Origin: Erysipelotrichaceae bacterium | GTDB lineage: Bacteria > Bacillota_I > Bacilli_A > Erysipelotrichales > Coprobacillaceae | Reading direction: 5' to 3' | DNA length: 44,951 nucleotides | Assembly: GCA_021770925.1 (NCBI GenBank) | Contig: JAETPY010000008.1 | Span: 1 to 44,951 of the forward strand | Shown: positions 21,707 through 30,049 of the stretch, piece after piece | How the letters are laid out: every line of letters starts with the position of its first letter | How positions within the stretch are numbered: position 1 is the first letter of the stretch | Program-made: the position numbers and the translations under genes | The notes under the pieces: model-generated | What the model was told of the DNA's origin: nothing | Databases searched by the model: none | The model's input: only the letters and a program-made list of their open reading frames with translations

Positions 21707-22841
21707 AAACTATTTAAAAATAGCAAATACTTATACTTTATTGATAATTATATATACATCTATATTCCTTGGATTAGCAATATTTGCAGGAACATATAAC
21801 TCTAGCTCAACTGAATATAAAAGTATTGATACTAAGGTTGCAATTATTAATCGAGATGAAGATAGTAGTTTGATTAAAGGTTTGAAAGATTATGTTCAAG
21901 ATTCTGGTGAATTAGTTAACTTAGAAGATGAAGAAGAAAAATTACGTGATGCTTTATTTTATCGATCTGTTGATTATATTATGATAATTCCTGATAATTA
22001 TACTTCTGATTTTATTAATGGTAAAAATGTAACGATTGAAACAATAGAATTACCAGATTCTTATAGTAGTGTTTATAGTAAAAGTATTTTAAATAAATAT
22101 TTAAATACTGCTAATTTGTATTTAAAAGCTGGAATCAGCGATGAAGAGTTAACTAAATTAATCAAAGAAGATTTAAGTAAAAATGTTGAAGTAAGTATGT
22201 TAGATAAACAAAAAGATGTTGATTTTACAATGGTTGCAACCTATTATAATTTTTCTAACTATATGTTAATAACTATCACAATGGTTATTATAACAATGAT
22301 TATGGTTTCTTTTAATGAAGAAAAAATAAAAAGGCGTAATTTAATATCACCTGTAAGTTACAAAAGTATGAATCGTCAATTATTGTTAGGAAACTATACT
22401 GTGGGATTAGCGATTTGGTTATTGTATGTAATATTTAGTTTTATTCTTTATAATGAGGCAATGATGACAATGAATGGGGTATTACTGGTAATTAATTCAT
22501 TAGTTTTAATGATTTTTATCCAGGCATTTAGTTTTATGATTGCAAAATTTACAAGTAATCGAGAAATATTAAGCGGTGTAGGAAATGTTTTTGGTTTAGG
22601 TTCAAGTTTTATATGTGGAGCTTTTGTTCCTCAAAGCATGTTAAGTCCTTTTGTACTAACTTTAGCAAAATTTTTACCTTCATATTGGTTCATTAAGGCA
22701 AATAATGAAATTATAAAATTAACAGAGTTTAGTTTTGAAACAATTAAACCAATCCTATTTGATATGTTAATAATTTGTGGTTTTACTTTATTAATATATA
22801 TCACAACCCAAATTATTACTAAGATTCGTTTAAAAAAATAA
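21693..22841 (+). CDS. ABC-2 type permease, second subunit
   Basis: 382 aa. Same architecture as its partner: N-terminal helix (about 12-32), extracytoplasmic domain to about 185, five or six helices to the end, with the ABC-2 motif region GVGNVFGLGSSFICGAFVP near 305. AAGGAGG inside the end of the preceding gene serves its ATG. Two different permeases with one ATPase indicate a heteromeric exporter. Last gene of the LytTR-led cluster, with no clear terminator before the GNAT gene. Confidence 0.85.
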   Translation: MTVFKNYLKIANTYTLLIIIYTSIFLGLAIFAGTYNSSSTEYKSIDTKVAIINRDEDSSLIKGLKDYVQDSGELVNLEDEEEKLRDALFYRSVDYIMIIPDNYTSDFINGKNVTIETIELPDSYSSVYSKSILNKYLNTANLYLKAGISDEELTKLIKEDLSKNVEVSMLDKQKDVDFTMVATYYNFSNYMLITITMVIITMIMVSFNEEKIKRRNLISPVSYKSMNRQLLLGNYTVGLAIWLLYVIFSFILYNEAMMTMNGVLLVINSLVLMIFIQAFSFMIAKFTSNREILSGVGNVFGLGSSFICGAFVPQSMLSPFVLTLAKFLPSYWFIKANNEIIKLTEFSFETIKPILFDMLIICGFTLLIYITTQIITKIRLKK

Positions 22842-22844
22842 TTA

Positions 22845-22853
22845 TGATATAAT
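22845..22853 (+). promoter_or_regulatory. Extended -10 promoter for the GNAT gene
   Basis: TGATATAAT (extended -10) lies 23 bases before the GNAT start. The -35 region (TTCGTT) is poor, so the element relies on the TGn extension. Confidence 0.5.
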
Positions 22854-22876
22854 CATTAAAATGAGGAAGTGATTAA

Positions 22877-23380
22877 ATGGAAATTGAATATAGTGAAGTA
22901 TTGCCAGAAGATGCTAAAAAAGTAATTGAGTATTTAAACATCATTGCTGATCAAACTACGAATCTTACATTTGGATCTGATGATTGTAGATTAAATGAAA
23001 TTCAAGAAATGGAATTAATTAAGGAAATTAATAATGAATTTAATTCAGTTATGATCGCTGCTAAAAATAAAGATCAAATTATAGGAATGGTTTCTTTAAA
23101 AGGAAATCAAAAAAAGCGTTTAAAACATCATGCTAATTTAGGTATTTCAGTATTAAAGGACTATTGGAATCTTGGTATTGGAACTAATTTGATGGCAGCA
23201 GCAATTGGATATGCAGTTGAAACAGATTTAGAAATTATAGATTTAGAAGTAGTTACAGATAATGCTGCGGCGATTGCTTTATATGAAAAATTTGGTTTTG
23301 AAATTATTGGTAAATATGATAATTTTTTAAAAATAGATGATTATTATTTAGATGTTTATTTAATGAATTTATATTTATAA
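22877..23380 (+). CDS. GNAT-family N-acetyltransferase
   Basis: 167 aa single-domain acetyl-CoA-dependent acetyltransferase. Seen: substrate strand region IAAKNKDQIIGMVSLKG, acetyl-CoA loop VLKDYWNLGIGTNLM (a Q/RxxGxG/A-like loop), and the C-terminal VVTDNAAAIALYEKFGFEIIG typical of the family. GAGGAAGTG precedes the ATG. Substrate not predictable: relatives acetylate ribosomal N-termini, polyamines or drugs. It probably has its own promoter and sits between the exporter and SRP RNA. Confidence 0.9.
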   Translation: MEIEYSEVLPEDAKKVIEYLNIIADQTTNLTFGSDDCRLNEIQEMELIKEINNEFNSVMIAAKNKDQIIGMVSLKGNQKKRLKHHANLGISVLKDYWNLGIGTNLMAAAIGYAVETDLEIIDLEVVTDNAAAIALYEKFGFEIIGKYDNFLKIDDYYLDVYLMNLYL

Positions 23381-23443
23381 TTTAAAAGAAAATTTATAAA
23401 GTCAATAATAAAAAATAAGTTTTATATTTCTTTCAATTTGTTA

Positions 23444-23472
23444 TTGAATTTAGGTCAATAATGTTATATAAT
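23444..23472 (+). promoter_or_regulatory. Promoter of the SRP RNA
   Basis: TTGAAT (23444-23449), 17-base spacer, TATAAT (23467-23472). The RNA stem begins 8 bases later. Confidence 0.85.
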
Positions 23473-23478
23473 CAGTTT

Positions 23479-23564
23479 TGCCATTACAATAGGCGGCTTC
23501 GAACCATGTCAGGACCGGAAGGTAGCAGCATTAAGAATAACCGTCTATGTGTAGTGGCTTTTTT
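23479..23564 (+). ncRNA. ffs: Small bacterial signal recognition particle RNA (4.5S type)
   Basis: RNA scaffold of SRP; binds Ffh and directs membrane-protein synthesis to FtsY. Seen: the conserved apical domain GTCAGGACCGGAAGGTAGCAG containing the GGAA tetraloop and symmetric loop; flanking arms GCCATTAC (from 23480) and GTAGTGGC (to 23558) pair to close a single long hairpin. The closing stem followed by TTTTTT also acts as terminator. About 80 nt, the short form without an Alu domain. Position before tadA-dnaX-recR is common in Bacillota. Confidence 0.96.
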
Positions 23565-23586
23565 ATAAAAAGGGGAATTGAACAGC

Positions 23587-24039
23587 ATGGAACAAGATAT
23601 TGAATTTATGGAATTAGCATATCAAGAAGCATTAAAATGTTTAGATAAAGATGAAGTTCCTGTTGGGACTGTTATAGTTAGAAATAATCAGGTAATAGCT
23701 CGTGGGCATAATCTTCGAGAAACTACGAATTTAGCTACAGCTCATGCAGAAATTATAGCGATTAATGAAGCTTGTAAAAAACTTAATTCTTGGTATCTTG
23801 ATGAATGTTCATTATATGTAACATTGGAACCATGTATAATGTGTTCTGGTGCAATAATAAATAGTAGAATAAAAAGAGTCGTCTTTGGAGCGTTTGAAAA
23901 CAGATGGTTAGCTTTAACTACTATTTATGATTCAAATTTTCCAGTTAATCATAAACCAGAGATTACGAGTGGGATTTTACAAGATAAGTGTTCTCTAATA
24001 ATTAAAGAATACTTTAAAAATAAAAGGAAAATGAAATAA
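23587..24039 (+). CDS. tadA: tRNA-specific adenosine deaminase TadA
   Basis: Converts A34 to inosine in the tRNA-Arg(ACG) anticodon. 150 aa from ATG 23587, preceded by AAGGGG; a TTG nine bases upstream is too close to that site. Seen: zinc-deaminase motifs H53-A-E55 (E55 the proton shuttle) and PC83IMC86, plus VPVGTVIV strand. It lies 22 bases after the SRP RNA T run and 106 bases before dnaX, with no obvious terminator between. Confidence 0.95.
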   Translation: MEQDIEFMELAYQEALKCLDKDEVPVGTVIVRNNQVIARGHNLRETTNLATAHAEIIAINEACKKLNSWYLDECSLYVTLEPCIMCSGAIINSRIKRVVFGAFENRWLALTTIYDSNFPVNHKPEITSGILQDKCSLIIKEYFKNKRKMK

Positions 24040-24145
24040 ATTAATATGAAATTAATTTAAAATTGTATTGATTGAATCTTTTTAAATTTATTTATCTTTT
24101 TTTTAATTATATAGTATAATAAGTAAGGATGAGGAGTGATTATTA

Positions 24146-25918
24146 ATGTCATATAAAGCTTTATATAGGTCATATAGACCTCAAACTTTTGAAGAAGTTG
24201 CTGGTCAGGAACACGTAGTAACGACTTTAAAAAATGCAATTAAAGAAAATCGTATTTCTCACGCTTATTTATTTGCTGGACCTAGAGGAACAGGAAAGAC
24301 GACAGTAGCTAAATTACTAGCAAAAGCTTTGAATTGCACAGGGGATAATCCTCCATGCGACAGCTGTTCAAATTGCAAAGCTATAACTGCTGGTGAACAT
24401 CCAGATGTGATTGAAATTGATGCAGCTAGTAATAACGGAGTAGATGAGGTACGTGATTTAATTGATAAAGTTAAATACGCACCAATAAATGGAAAATATA
24501 AAGTATATATTATTGATGAAGTTCATATGATGTCAACTGGTGCATTTAATGCTTTATTGAAGACATTAGAAGAACCTCCTGCACATATCGTTTTTGTTTT
24601 AGCTACTACTGAGCCACATAAAATTTTGCCAACAATTATATCTAGATGTCAAAGATTTGATTTTAAAAAAGTTGACGATGAAGATATTATTAATAGACTT
24701 GAGTATGTTTTGAAATTAGAAAATAAGGAATATGAAGTACCTGCCTTAGAATTGGTAGCAAAATTAGCCGAAGGTGGAATGAGAGATGCGTTAAGTATTT
24801 TAGAACAATGTTTAGCGTATAATAGCATACTAACTGTAGAAAGTGTTAATATGGTATACGGTTTATTATCAATGGATAATAAAATTATATTTATTAAACA
24901 ACTGCTGTCTAAAGATTTAAAAGGAATTCTAGCATCATTGGATAATATGCTTAGTACAAGCATTGATATTAAAAGGTTAACGTATGATTTAATAGATGTT
25001 TTAAAAGATATAATAATATATAAGAATACTCAAGATATAAGCATTTTATTTGTATTATCTAAGAAAGATGTTGATAATTTAGCACCATATATATTAATAG
25101 ATGAGGCATTTGAAATAATTGATGTTTTAGTAGATGCTAGTTCTCATTATAGCCAGTCTTTAGATGCAAAAACATATTTTGAATTGGCCATGTTAAAAAT
25201 ATGTAATAAAGTAAAAGATGATCATAAGATTATTGTTGAAAATGAGAATACTATTATAAACGATATAAAAGAAATTAATAAAAATGAAAGTAGTAAAGAA
25301 AAAATAAAAGTAACAGAAGAAAAAAATTCTGATGAAATAAATGTAGTAGAAGAAATTGTGCCTAGTACAATGGAATCAATAATTGAAGATAATGAAAATA
25401 CCAAAAATAATTTAGAGAAAAAAATTTTGAATAAAAATATTGAAGTATCATTCGATGATATATTAAATATTCTGGTTCAGGCAGATCGAAAAATATTGAA
25501 TGAAATAAAAGAAAAGTGGCCTGTGATTGCTCGATATAGATTTAATCTTAATACAGCAAAATTTGCTTCAATGTTGTGTGATGGTAATCCTGTTGCTGCT
25601 GCTCCTGGTGGAATTATTATCGCTTTTGAACATCAGCCTAATGTAAATGAAATTAATGAAACAGATAATTACTATCGATTAAAAAATTTTCTTCAAGAAG
25701 TTTTGGGTCATGATTATGATTTTATAGCGGTTAAAAGTAGTGTTTGGCCAGATATAAGAAACAAATATATCGACATGAAGAGAACTAAATCTTTACCAGA
25801 GGCACAACCGATTATTTTGCATCATATAGGAACTTTTCATGATTCTAAGAAAAAACTAAATAAGGCCCAGTCACTAGCAATTGAATTATTTGGTGATATT
25901 GTAGAGTTAGAAGAATAA
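24146..25918 (+). CDS. dnaX: DNA polymerase III subunits gamma and tau
   Basis: ATPase core of the clamp loader and hub of the replisome. 590 aa. Seen: Walker A GPRGTGKT (45-52), a zinc-binding set of four cysteines (NCTGDNPPCDSCSNC), Walker B VYIIDEVHM, SRC sensor (ISRCQRF), then a low-complexity acidic/basic linker (about 360-430) and a C-terminal tau-like domain (about 435-590). A seven-A run at 25320-25326 lies in the linker: a -1 slip there meets a stop within three codons and would give a 395-residue gamma-like product. RecR follows after 11 bases. The small ebfC/yaaK gene usually found between them is absent. Confidence 0.96.
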   Translation: MSYKALYRSYRPQTFEEVAGQEHVVTTLKNAIKENRISHAYLFAGPRGTGKTTVAKLLAKALNCTGDNPPCDSCSNCKAITAGEHPDVIEIDAASNNGVDEVRDLIDKVKYAPINGKYKVYIIDEVHMMSTGAFNALLKTLEEPPAHIVFVLATTEPHKILPTIISRCQRFDFKKVDDEDIINRLEYVLKLENKEYEVPALELVAKLAEGGMRDALSILEQCLAYNSILTVESVNMVYGLLSMDNKIIFIKQLLSKDLKGILASLDNMLSTSIDIKRLTYDLIDVLKDIIIYKNTQDISILFVLSKKDVDNLAPYILIDEAFEIIDVLVDASSHYSQSLDAKTYFELAMLKICNKVKDDHKIIVENENTIINDIKEINKNESSKEKIKVTEEKNSDEINVVEEIVPSTMESIIEDNENTKNNLEKKILNKNIEVSFDDILNILVQADRKILNEIKEKWPVIARYRFNLNTAKFASMLCDGNPVAAAPGGIIIAFEHQPNVNEINETDNYYRLKNFLQEVLGHDYDFIAVKSSVWPDIRNKYIDMKRTKSLPEAQPIILHHIGTFHDSKKKLNKAQSLAIELFGDIVELEE

Positions 25919-25929
25919 AGGAGGTTTAT

Positions 25930-26523
25930 ATGAATTATCCACGACCTTTTCAAGATTTAGTTGATTGTTTTAAGCGTTTGCCTGGTATTGGCAGCAAAAG
26001 TGCTGAACGTTTAGCGTATTATGTATTATCAATGGAAAAAAATTATATTAATGAATTTTCAAACTCAATTAAGACTATTCAAGATAAAATTCATTATTGT
26101 AAAAAATGCGGTCATATATGCGAAGATGAAATTTGTGATATATGTAAAGACAATAGCCGTGATCAGAGTACTATTTGTGTAGTAGAAGAATCTAAAGATG
26201 TTTTTGCAATGGAAAAAATAAAAGAATATAATGGACTATATCATGTTTTACATGGAACAATGTCAATTATGGAAGGAAAGACTATAGAAGATTTAAATGT
26301 TAACTCCTTATTTGAACGACTAGATGATTCTATTAAAGAGGTAATTATTGCGACTAATCCTACTCGTGATGGTGAAACAACTGCTCTGTATTTAGCTAAA
26401 TTGTTAGCTAAAAGAAATATAAATACAAGCAGGATTGCAAATGGTTTACCTATTGGAAGTAATATTGATTATGCAGATGAATTGACATTATTAAAATCAC
26501 TTGAAGGAAGAAAGAAAATTTAA
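25930..26523 (+). CDS. recR: Recombination protein RecR
   Basis: Ring-forming mediator that, with RecO and RecF, loads RecA at gaps. 197 aa, normal. Seen: helix-hairpin-helix LPGIGSKSAERLAYY, a four-cysteine zinc finger (CKKCGHICEDEICDIC), TOPRIM domain with VVEESKDV and ATNPTRDGE, and a C-terminal Walker-B-like strand. AAAGGAGG precedes the ATG. Stop lies next to a hairpin that ends this unit. Confidence 0.97.
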   Translation: MNYPRPFQDLVDCFKRLPGIGSKSAERLAYYVLSMEKNYINEFSNSIKTIQDKIHYCKKCGHICEDEICDICKDNSRDQSTICVVEESKDVFAMEKIKEYNGLYHVLHGTMSIMEGKTIEDLNVNSLFERLDDSIKEVIIATNPTRDGETTALYLAKLLAKRNINTSRIANGLPIGSNIDYADELTLLKSLEGRKKI

Positions 26524-26555
26524 ACACCTCATATATTATTATAAGAGGTGTTTTT
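26522..26555 (+). terminator. Hairpin after recR that contains the next gene's ribosome site
   Basis: AAACACCTC (26522-26530) pairs perfectly with GAGGTGTTT (26545-26553), then TT before an ATG. It looks like an intrinsic terminator, but its 3' arm is also the Shine-Dalgarno of the BofA-like ORF. Confidence 0.7.
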
Positions 26556-26717
26556 ATGCGTAAAGTTTTATTGATGTTGATAAAAGCTTTTGTGATTCTA
26601 TATATATTAAATTTATTTACTAATAATTATTTTAGTTTTAATATTTTAAATATTTTTATTTTGATGATGTTAGGTTTTCCTGGAATTATTGTTATTTATA
26701 TTCTTGCTTTATTATAA
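26556..26717 (+). CDS. BofA-like small membrane protein
   Basis: 53-aa ORF with AGAGGTG 6 bases before its ATG. It has two hydrophobic segments (about 3-19 and 27-52), and its end (FNILNIFILMMLGFPGIIV) resembles the conserved C-terminal part of BofA, the inhibitor of pro-SigmaK processing, which in Bacillus also lies just after recR. Shorter than BofA (about 87 aa), it appears to keep only the last part. Translation may be blocked by the hairpin covering its ribosome site. Similarity is by pattern only; it may be a remnant or an unrelated micro-protein. Confidence 0.6.
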   Translation: MRKVLLMLIKAFVILYILNLFTNNYFSFNILNIFILMMLGFPGIIVIYILALL

Positions 26718-26754
26718 AAAAATTAAATATTTAATTAAAGTGATTGGCTTTAAG

Positions 26755-26804
26755 ATATTAAATATATAATTGTATAAAAAGTAATTATATATTTAATATT
26801 TTTT
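26755..26804 (+). terminator. Strong AT-rich terminator after the BofA-like gene
   Basis: A perfect 17-bp stem (26755-26771 with 26783-26799), 11-base loop, followed by a run of T's. Its presence supports transcription of the small ORF. Confidence 0.75.
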
Positions 26805-26857
26805 AGTAAAAGGATTTTATTGTAAGTATCATCAAATTAGTGCTTAAAATCATTAAA

Positions 26858-26886
26858 TTGTATCAAACTATTACATATGTTATAAT
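26858..26886 (+). promoter_or_regulatory. Promoter of the tmk-holB-ricT-yabB-rsmI operon
   Basis: TTGTAT (26858-26863), 17-base spacer, TATAAT (26881-26886) with extended TGT. Confidence 0.8.
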
Positions 26887-26928
26887 CTATTATAGATTGC
26901 TTTGAATAAAAATGGAAAGGAAATTAAA

Positions 26929-27549
26929 ATGAAAGGTAAATTCATTACATTAGAAGGACCAGATGGTAGTGGCAAAACTACTGTTTCAAAAATAGTATTT
27001 AATAAGTTGCAATCTGAAGGGTATAAAGTAATATTAACTCGTGAACCTGGAGGTATTGATATAGCAGAGCAAATAAGGAATATAATTTTGGATACAAAAA
27101 ATACAGCTATGGATGCAAGAACTGAAGCTTTATTATATGCGGCTGCTAGAAGGCAACATTTAGTTGAAAAAGTTGAACCAGCTTTAAAAGCAGGATTTAT
27201 AGTTATTTGTGATCGTTTTGTTGATAGTTCGCTAGTTTATCAAGGCTTTGGAAGAAAAATTGGGGTAGATGAGGTTTATCAAGTAAATTTATTTGCAATT
27301 GGCAATATTATTCCTGACGCTACAATTTTTTTTGATATTCCTTATGAACAAGGGTTAGCAAGAATAAGTAAGGATAATAGAGCTGTTGATAGATTAGATT
27401 TAGAATCTAATGATTTTCATAAAAAAGTTTATGAAGGGTATATGTCTATTTGTGATAAATATACAGATCGAATTACTAAGATTGATGCTAGTAAATCAAT
27501 AGATGAAGTAGTAGAGCAAGTTATAAAAGTAATTAAGGATAAGTTATGA
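26929..27549 (+). CDS. tmk: Thymidylate kinase
   Basis: Phosphorylates dTMP to dTDP. Start placed at ATG 26929 (MKGKFITLEG), which has GGAAAGGAAA before it; an upstream TTG at 26902 would add nine residues with no ribosome site. 206 aa, normal. Seen: P-loop GPDGSGKTT, DR motif (CDRFVDSSLVYQG), and the lid region around RISKDNRAVDRLD. Overlaps holB by four bases (ATGA). Confidence 0.97.
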   Translation: MKGKFITLEGPDGSGKTTVSKIVFNKLQSEGYKVILTREPGGIDIAEQIRNIILDTKNTAMDARTEALLYAAARRQHLVEKVEPALKAGFIVICDRFVDSSLVYQGFGRKIGVDEVYQVNLFAIGNIIPDATIFFDIPYEQGLARISKDNRAVDRLDLESNDFHKKVYEGYMSICDKYTDRITKIDASKSIDEVVEQVIKVIKDKL

Positions 27550-28487
27550 AAGAATATTTAAAAAAATATCAACCGGTTTTTTATCATTTAATTAGTAATG
27601 AATTTTCAAATAAAAGAATTCCTCACGCTTTTTTATTAGTTGGTAATAATACTGAAAAACCTTTAAATTTTTTAGCTATGTCTTTGATTTGTAATGAAGA
27701 TTTAGCGTGCATGAAATGTAATGATTGTCGTAAAGTATTAGAAAATAAATATGCTGATATTATACGATTAAATGGTAGTAATGCGTCAATAAAGAAGAAT
27801 GATATTGAGAAAATTCAAGAAACTTTTAAGAAATCTTCATTGGAAGGAAAGGCTAAAATATATATAATTGAAAATATAGAATATGCTACTAAAGAAGCAA
27901 TGAATACATTATTAAAAATGTTAGAAGAACCAATAGACGGCATTTATGCATTATTTACAGCTAAGAATATTAATAGAGTTTTACCTACAATTTTATCACG
28001 GTGTCAAGTTATAGATATAAAACCAGATAGTAAAGAAAGCATTGTTGAGCAATTGGTTCAAGATAACATTTCTAAAAGTAAAGCTAACATAATATCTTTT
28101 TTAGCCTCTGATATTAAAGAAGCAAAAAGCTTATATGATGATCGTTTTGAATATATGTATTTACAAGTAATAAATTTTATTGAAGATTTATATTTTAAAC
28201 GCAATAATTTGATCATAAATACTCAAACTAATCTATTAAAAAAATATAAAGAGCGAGAAGATATAAAATTATTTTTAAATATGTTATTATTAGCAATGAA
28301 AGATGTGTTTCACGTGAAACATAATCAAAGAATATTATATTCTGAATATACTGATTTATTTAAAACTATTAATGTTGATGAAAATATTTTAATAAAACAA
28401 ATTGAATTAATATTAGAAACAATCTATATTATAGAAAGCAATGCTAATATAGCTTTATTAATGGATAGCTTTATGTATAGATTATAG
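27546..28487 (+). CDS. holB: DNA polymerase III subunit delta prime
   Basis: Clamp-loader subunit related to DnaX. 313 aa. Seen: an RFC-like fold with a degenerate P-loop (LVGNNTEKPLNF, lacking GKT, so probably no ATP hydrolysis), a four-cysteine zinc finger (CNEDLACMKCNDC), and the SRC arginine-finger motif (LSRCQVID) that acts on the neighbouring DnaX. A perfect parS site lies inside the coding sequence, at the DVFHVKH stretch. Translationally coupled to tmk. Confidence 0.93.
   Translation: MKEYLKKYQPVFYHLISNEFSNKRIPHAFLLVGNNTEKPLNFLAMSLICNEDLACMKCNDCRKVLENKYADIIRLNGSNASIKKNDIEKIQETFKKSSLEGKAKIYIIENIEYATKEAMNTLLKMLEEPIDGIYALFTAKNINRVLPTILSRCQVIDIKPDSKESIVEQLVQDNISKSKANIISFLASDIKEAKSLYDDRFEYMYLQVINFIEDLYFKRNNLIINTQTNLLKKYKEREDIKLFLNMLLLAMKDVFHVKHNQRILYSEYTDLFKTINVDENILIKQIELILETIYIIESNANIALLMDSFMYRL
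28306..28321. promoter_or_regulatory. parS: parS site inside holB
   Basis: TGTTTCACGTGAAACA, an exact match to the bacterial ParB-binding centromere consensus. It lies within about 22 kb of oriC. Confidence 0.93.
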
Positions 28488-28499
28488 AGAGGTGTTATT

Positions 28500-29300
28500 A
28501 TGCAAGAACTTAGATTAGCAAGTGTAAAATTTAAAAGTGCTGGAAAAGTATATTATTTTTCTACAGATTTAGAACTAAATAAAAAAGATTATGTAGTTGT
28601 AGAAACAGCGAGAGGATTAGAATTAGGGGAAATATCACAGGAATTAACGTCAATAGAAGAATTTAATCTTGATACAGAATTAAAACCAATATTACGCAAG
28701 GCTACATTAAAAGATGTAGAGGCATATGAAAAAAATTTAATTGATGCTCAGGAAGCTTTGATTACATGCAGAGATATAGTATCACGTTATGATGTTGATA
28801 TGCAGCTTACAAATTGTGAGTTTACTTTGGATAAAGCAAAAGTAATATTTATGTATACATCTGATGAAAGAGTAGATTTTAGAGAATTATTAAAGGAATT
28901 AGCAACAGTTTTTCGATGTCGAATTGAACTTCGTCAAATTGGGCCTCGTGATAAGGCTAAAGTAGTAGGAGGGATTGGTACATGTGGGTTGCCATTATGT
29001 TGTACTTCTATGCTCGGTGAATTTAATGGTGTTTCTATAAATATGGCTAAAAATCAGATGTTAGCAATAAATATTGAGAAAATATCAGGTGCATGTGGAA
29101 GATTGATGTGCTGCTTAAAATATGAGGATGAAGTTTATACGATTGAAAAACAACGTTTTCCTAAAATTGGAAGTAGAGTAGAATATGAAGGAAAAGATGT
29201 TAAGGTATTAGGACTTAATGTAATAAATGATTTGATTAAGATTGATAATAATGGTGCTATAATTTTTGTTAAGTTAGATGAAATTAGTTTTAAAAATTAA
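28500..29300 (+). CDS. ricT: PSP1-domain protein RicT (YaaT)
   Basis: Member of the RicAFT (YaaT-YlbF-YmcA) complex, which in Bacillus carries Fe-S clusters, acts with RNase Y on mRNA maturation and promotes Spo0A phosphorylation, competence and biofilm formation. 266 aa. Seen: the PSP1 core with GGIGTCGLPLCCTSML and SGACGRLMCCLKYE, whose cysteines are those proposed to bind Fe-S. GAGGTG precedes the ATG. Located between holB and yabB as in Bacillus, though the yabA gene expected after it is missing. Two Spo0A paralogues lie about 8 kb away. Confidence 0.93.
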   Translation: MQELRLASVKFKSAGKVYYFSTDLELNKKDYVVVETARGLELGEISQELTSIEEFNLDTELKPILRKATLKDVEAYEKNLIDAQEALITCRDIVSRYDVDMQLTNCEFTLDKAKVIFMYTSDERVDFRELLKELATVFRCRIELRQIGPRDKAKVVGGIGTCGLPLCCTSMLGEFNGVSINMAKNQMLAINIEKISGACGRLMCCLKYEDEVYTIEKQRFPKIGSRVEYEGKDVKVLGLNVINDLIKIDNNGAIIFVKLDEISFKN

Positions 29301-29314
29301 GGTAATAATTAAAT

Positions 29315-30049
29315 ATGGATAAAGAAGTTACCAATTATTTATTAGCATTTAATAATATGAAAATAATCCAAAGAAGAGATATGTTTAATTTTTCTTTGGA
29401 TACAGTTTTATTAGCTAATTTTTGCACTATTACTAAAGATATAAAGAAAATTGTTGATTTTGGTACTAATAATGCTGCAATTCCTTTAATTTTATCTACA
29501 AGAACAGATAAAAAAATATTAGGAATAGAAATACAATCAGAAGCGGTAGATTTAGCAAAAAAAAATGTTATTTTAAATAAGTTAGAAAATCAAATTGAGA
29601 TAATTCATGCTGATATAAATGAGTATGTAAAAGATGCCTCGAAAGTTGGATTAGTTGTATGTAATCCGCCTTTTTTTAAAGTGAATGAGGAAAGTAATTT
29701 AAATGAAAATGAATTCTTAAGTATTGCACGTCATGAAATAAAAATAGATTTAGAAGGAATTATTAGAAGTGCTGCAAGAATTTTAGATAATCGAGGCAAA
29801 TTTGCTATGGTACATCGTCCTGATCGAATGATAGAAATATTAAATTTAATGCAGAAATATGATATAGAACCAAAAAGAATTAGATTTGTATATCCGAAAC
29901 GAGAGCGAGAAAGTCATATTTTATTGATTGAAGGGATTTATAAAGGAAGGAAAGGATTAAAAATAGAGCCTCCGTTATATGCTCATAATGAAGATGGCAG
30001 TTATAGCAATGAAGTAAAGAAAATGTTTGGAGAAAAAATTAATGAATAG
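29315..30049 (+). CDS. yabB: tRNA1(Val) adenine-37 N6-methyltransferase-like protein (YabB/TrmN6)
   Basis: SAM-dependent methyltransferase, 244 aa. Seen: SAM motif I variant (IVDFGTNNAAIPL), acidic strand end (GIEIQSEAVDLA), and the NPPF motif (VVCNPPFFK) of amino-group methyltransferases acting on adenine N6. TrmN6 modifies A37 of tRNA1(Val) in E. coli; the Bacillota YabB group is assigned by homology. Its end overlaps rsmI by eight bases. Confidence 0.9.
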   Translation: MDKEVTNYLLAFNNMKIIQRRDMFNFSLDTVLLANFCTITKDIKKIVDFGTNNAAIPLILSTRTDKKILGIEIQSEAVDLAKKNVILNKLENQIEIIHADINEYVKDASKVGLVVCNPPFFKVNEESNLNENEFLSIARHEIKIDLEGIIRSAARILDNRGKFAMVHRPDRMIEILNLMQKYDIEPKRIRFVYPKRERESHILLIEGIYKGRKGLKIEPPLYAHNEDGSYSNEVKKMFGEKINE

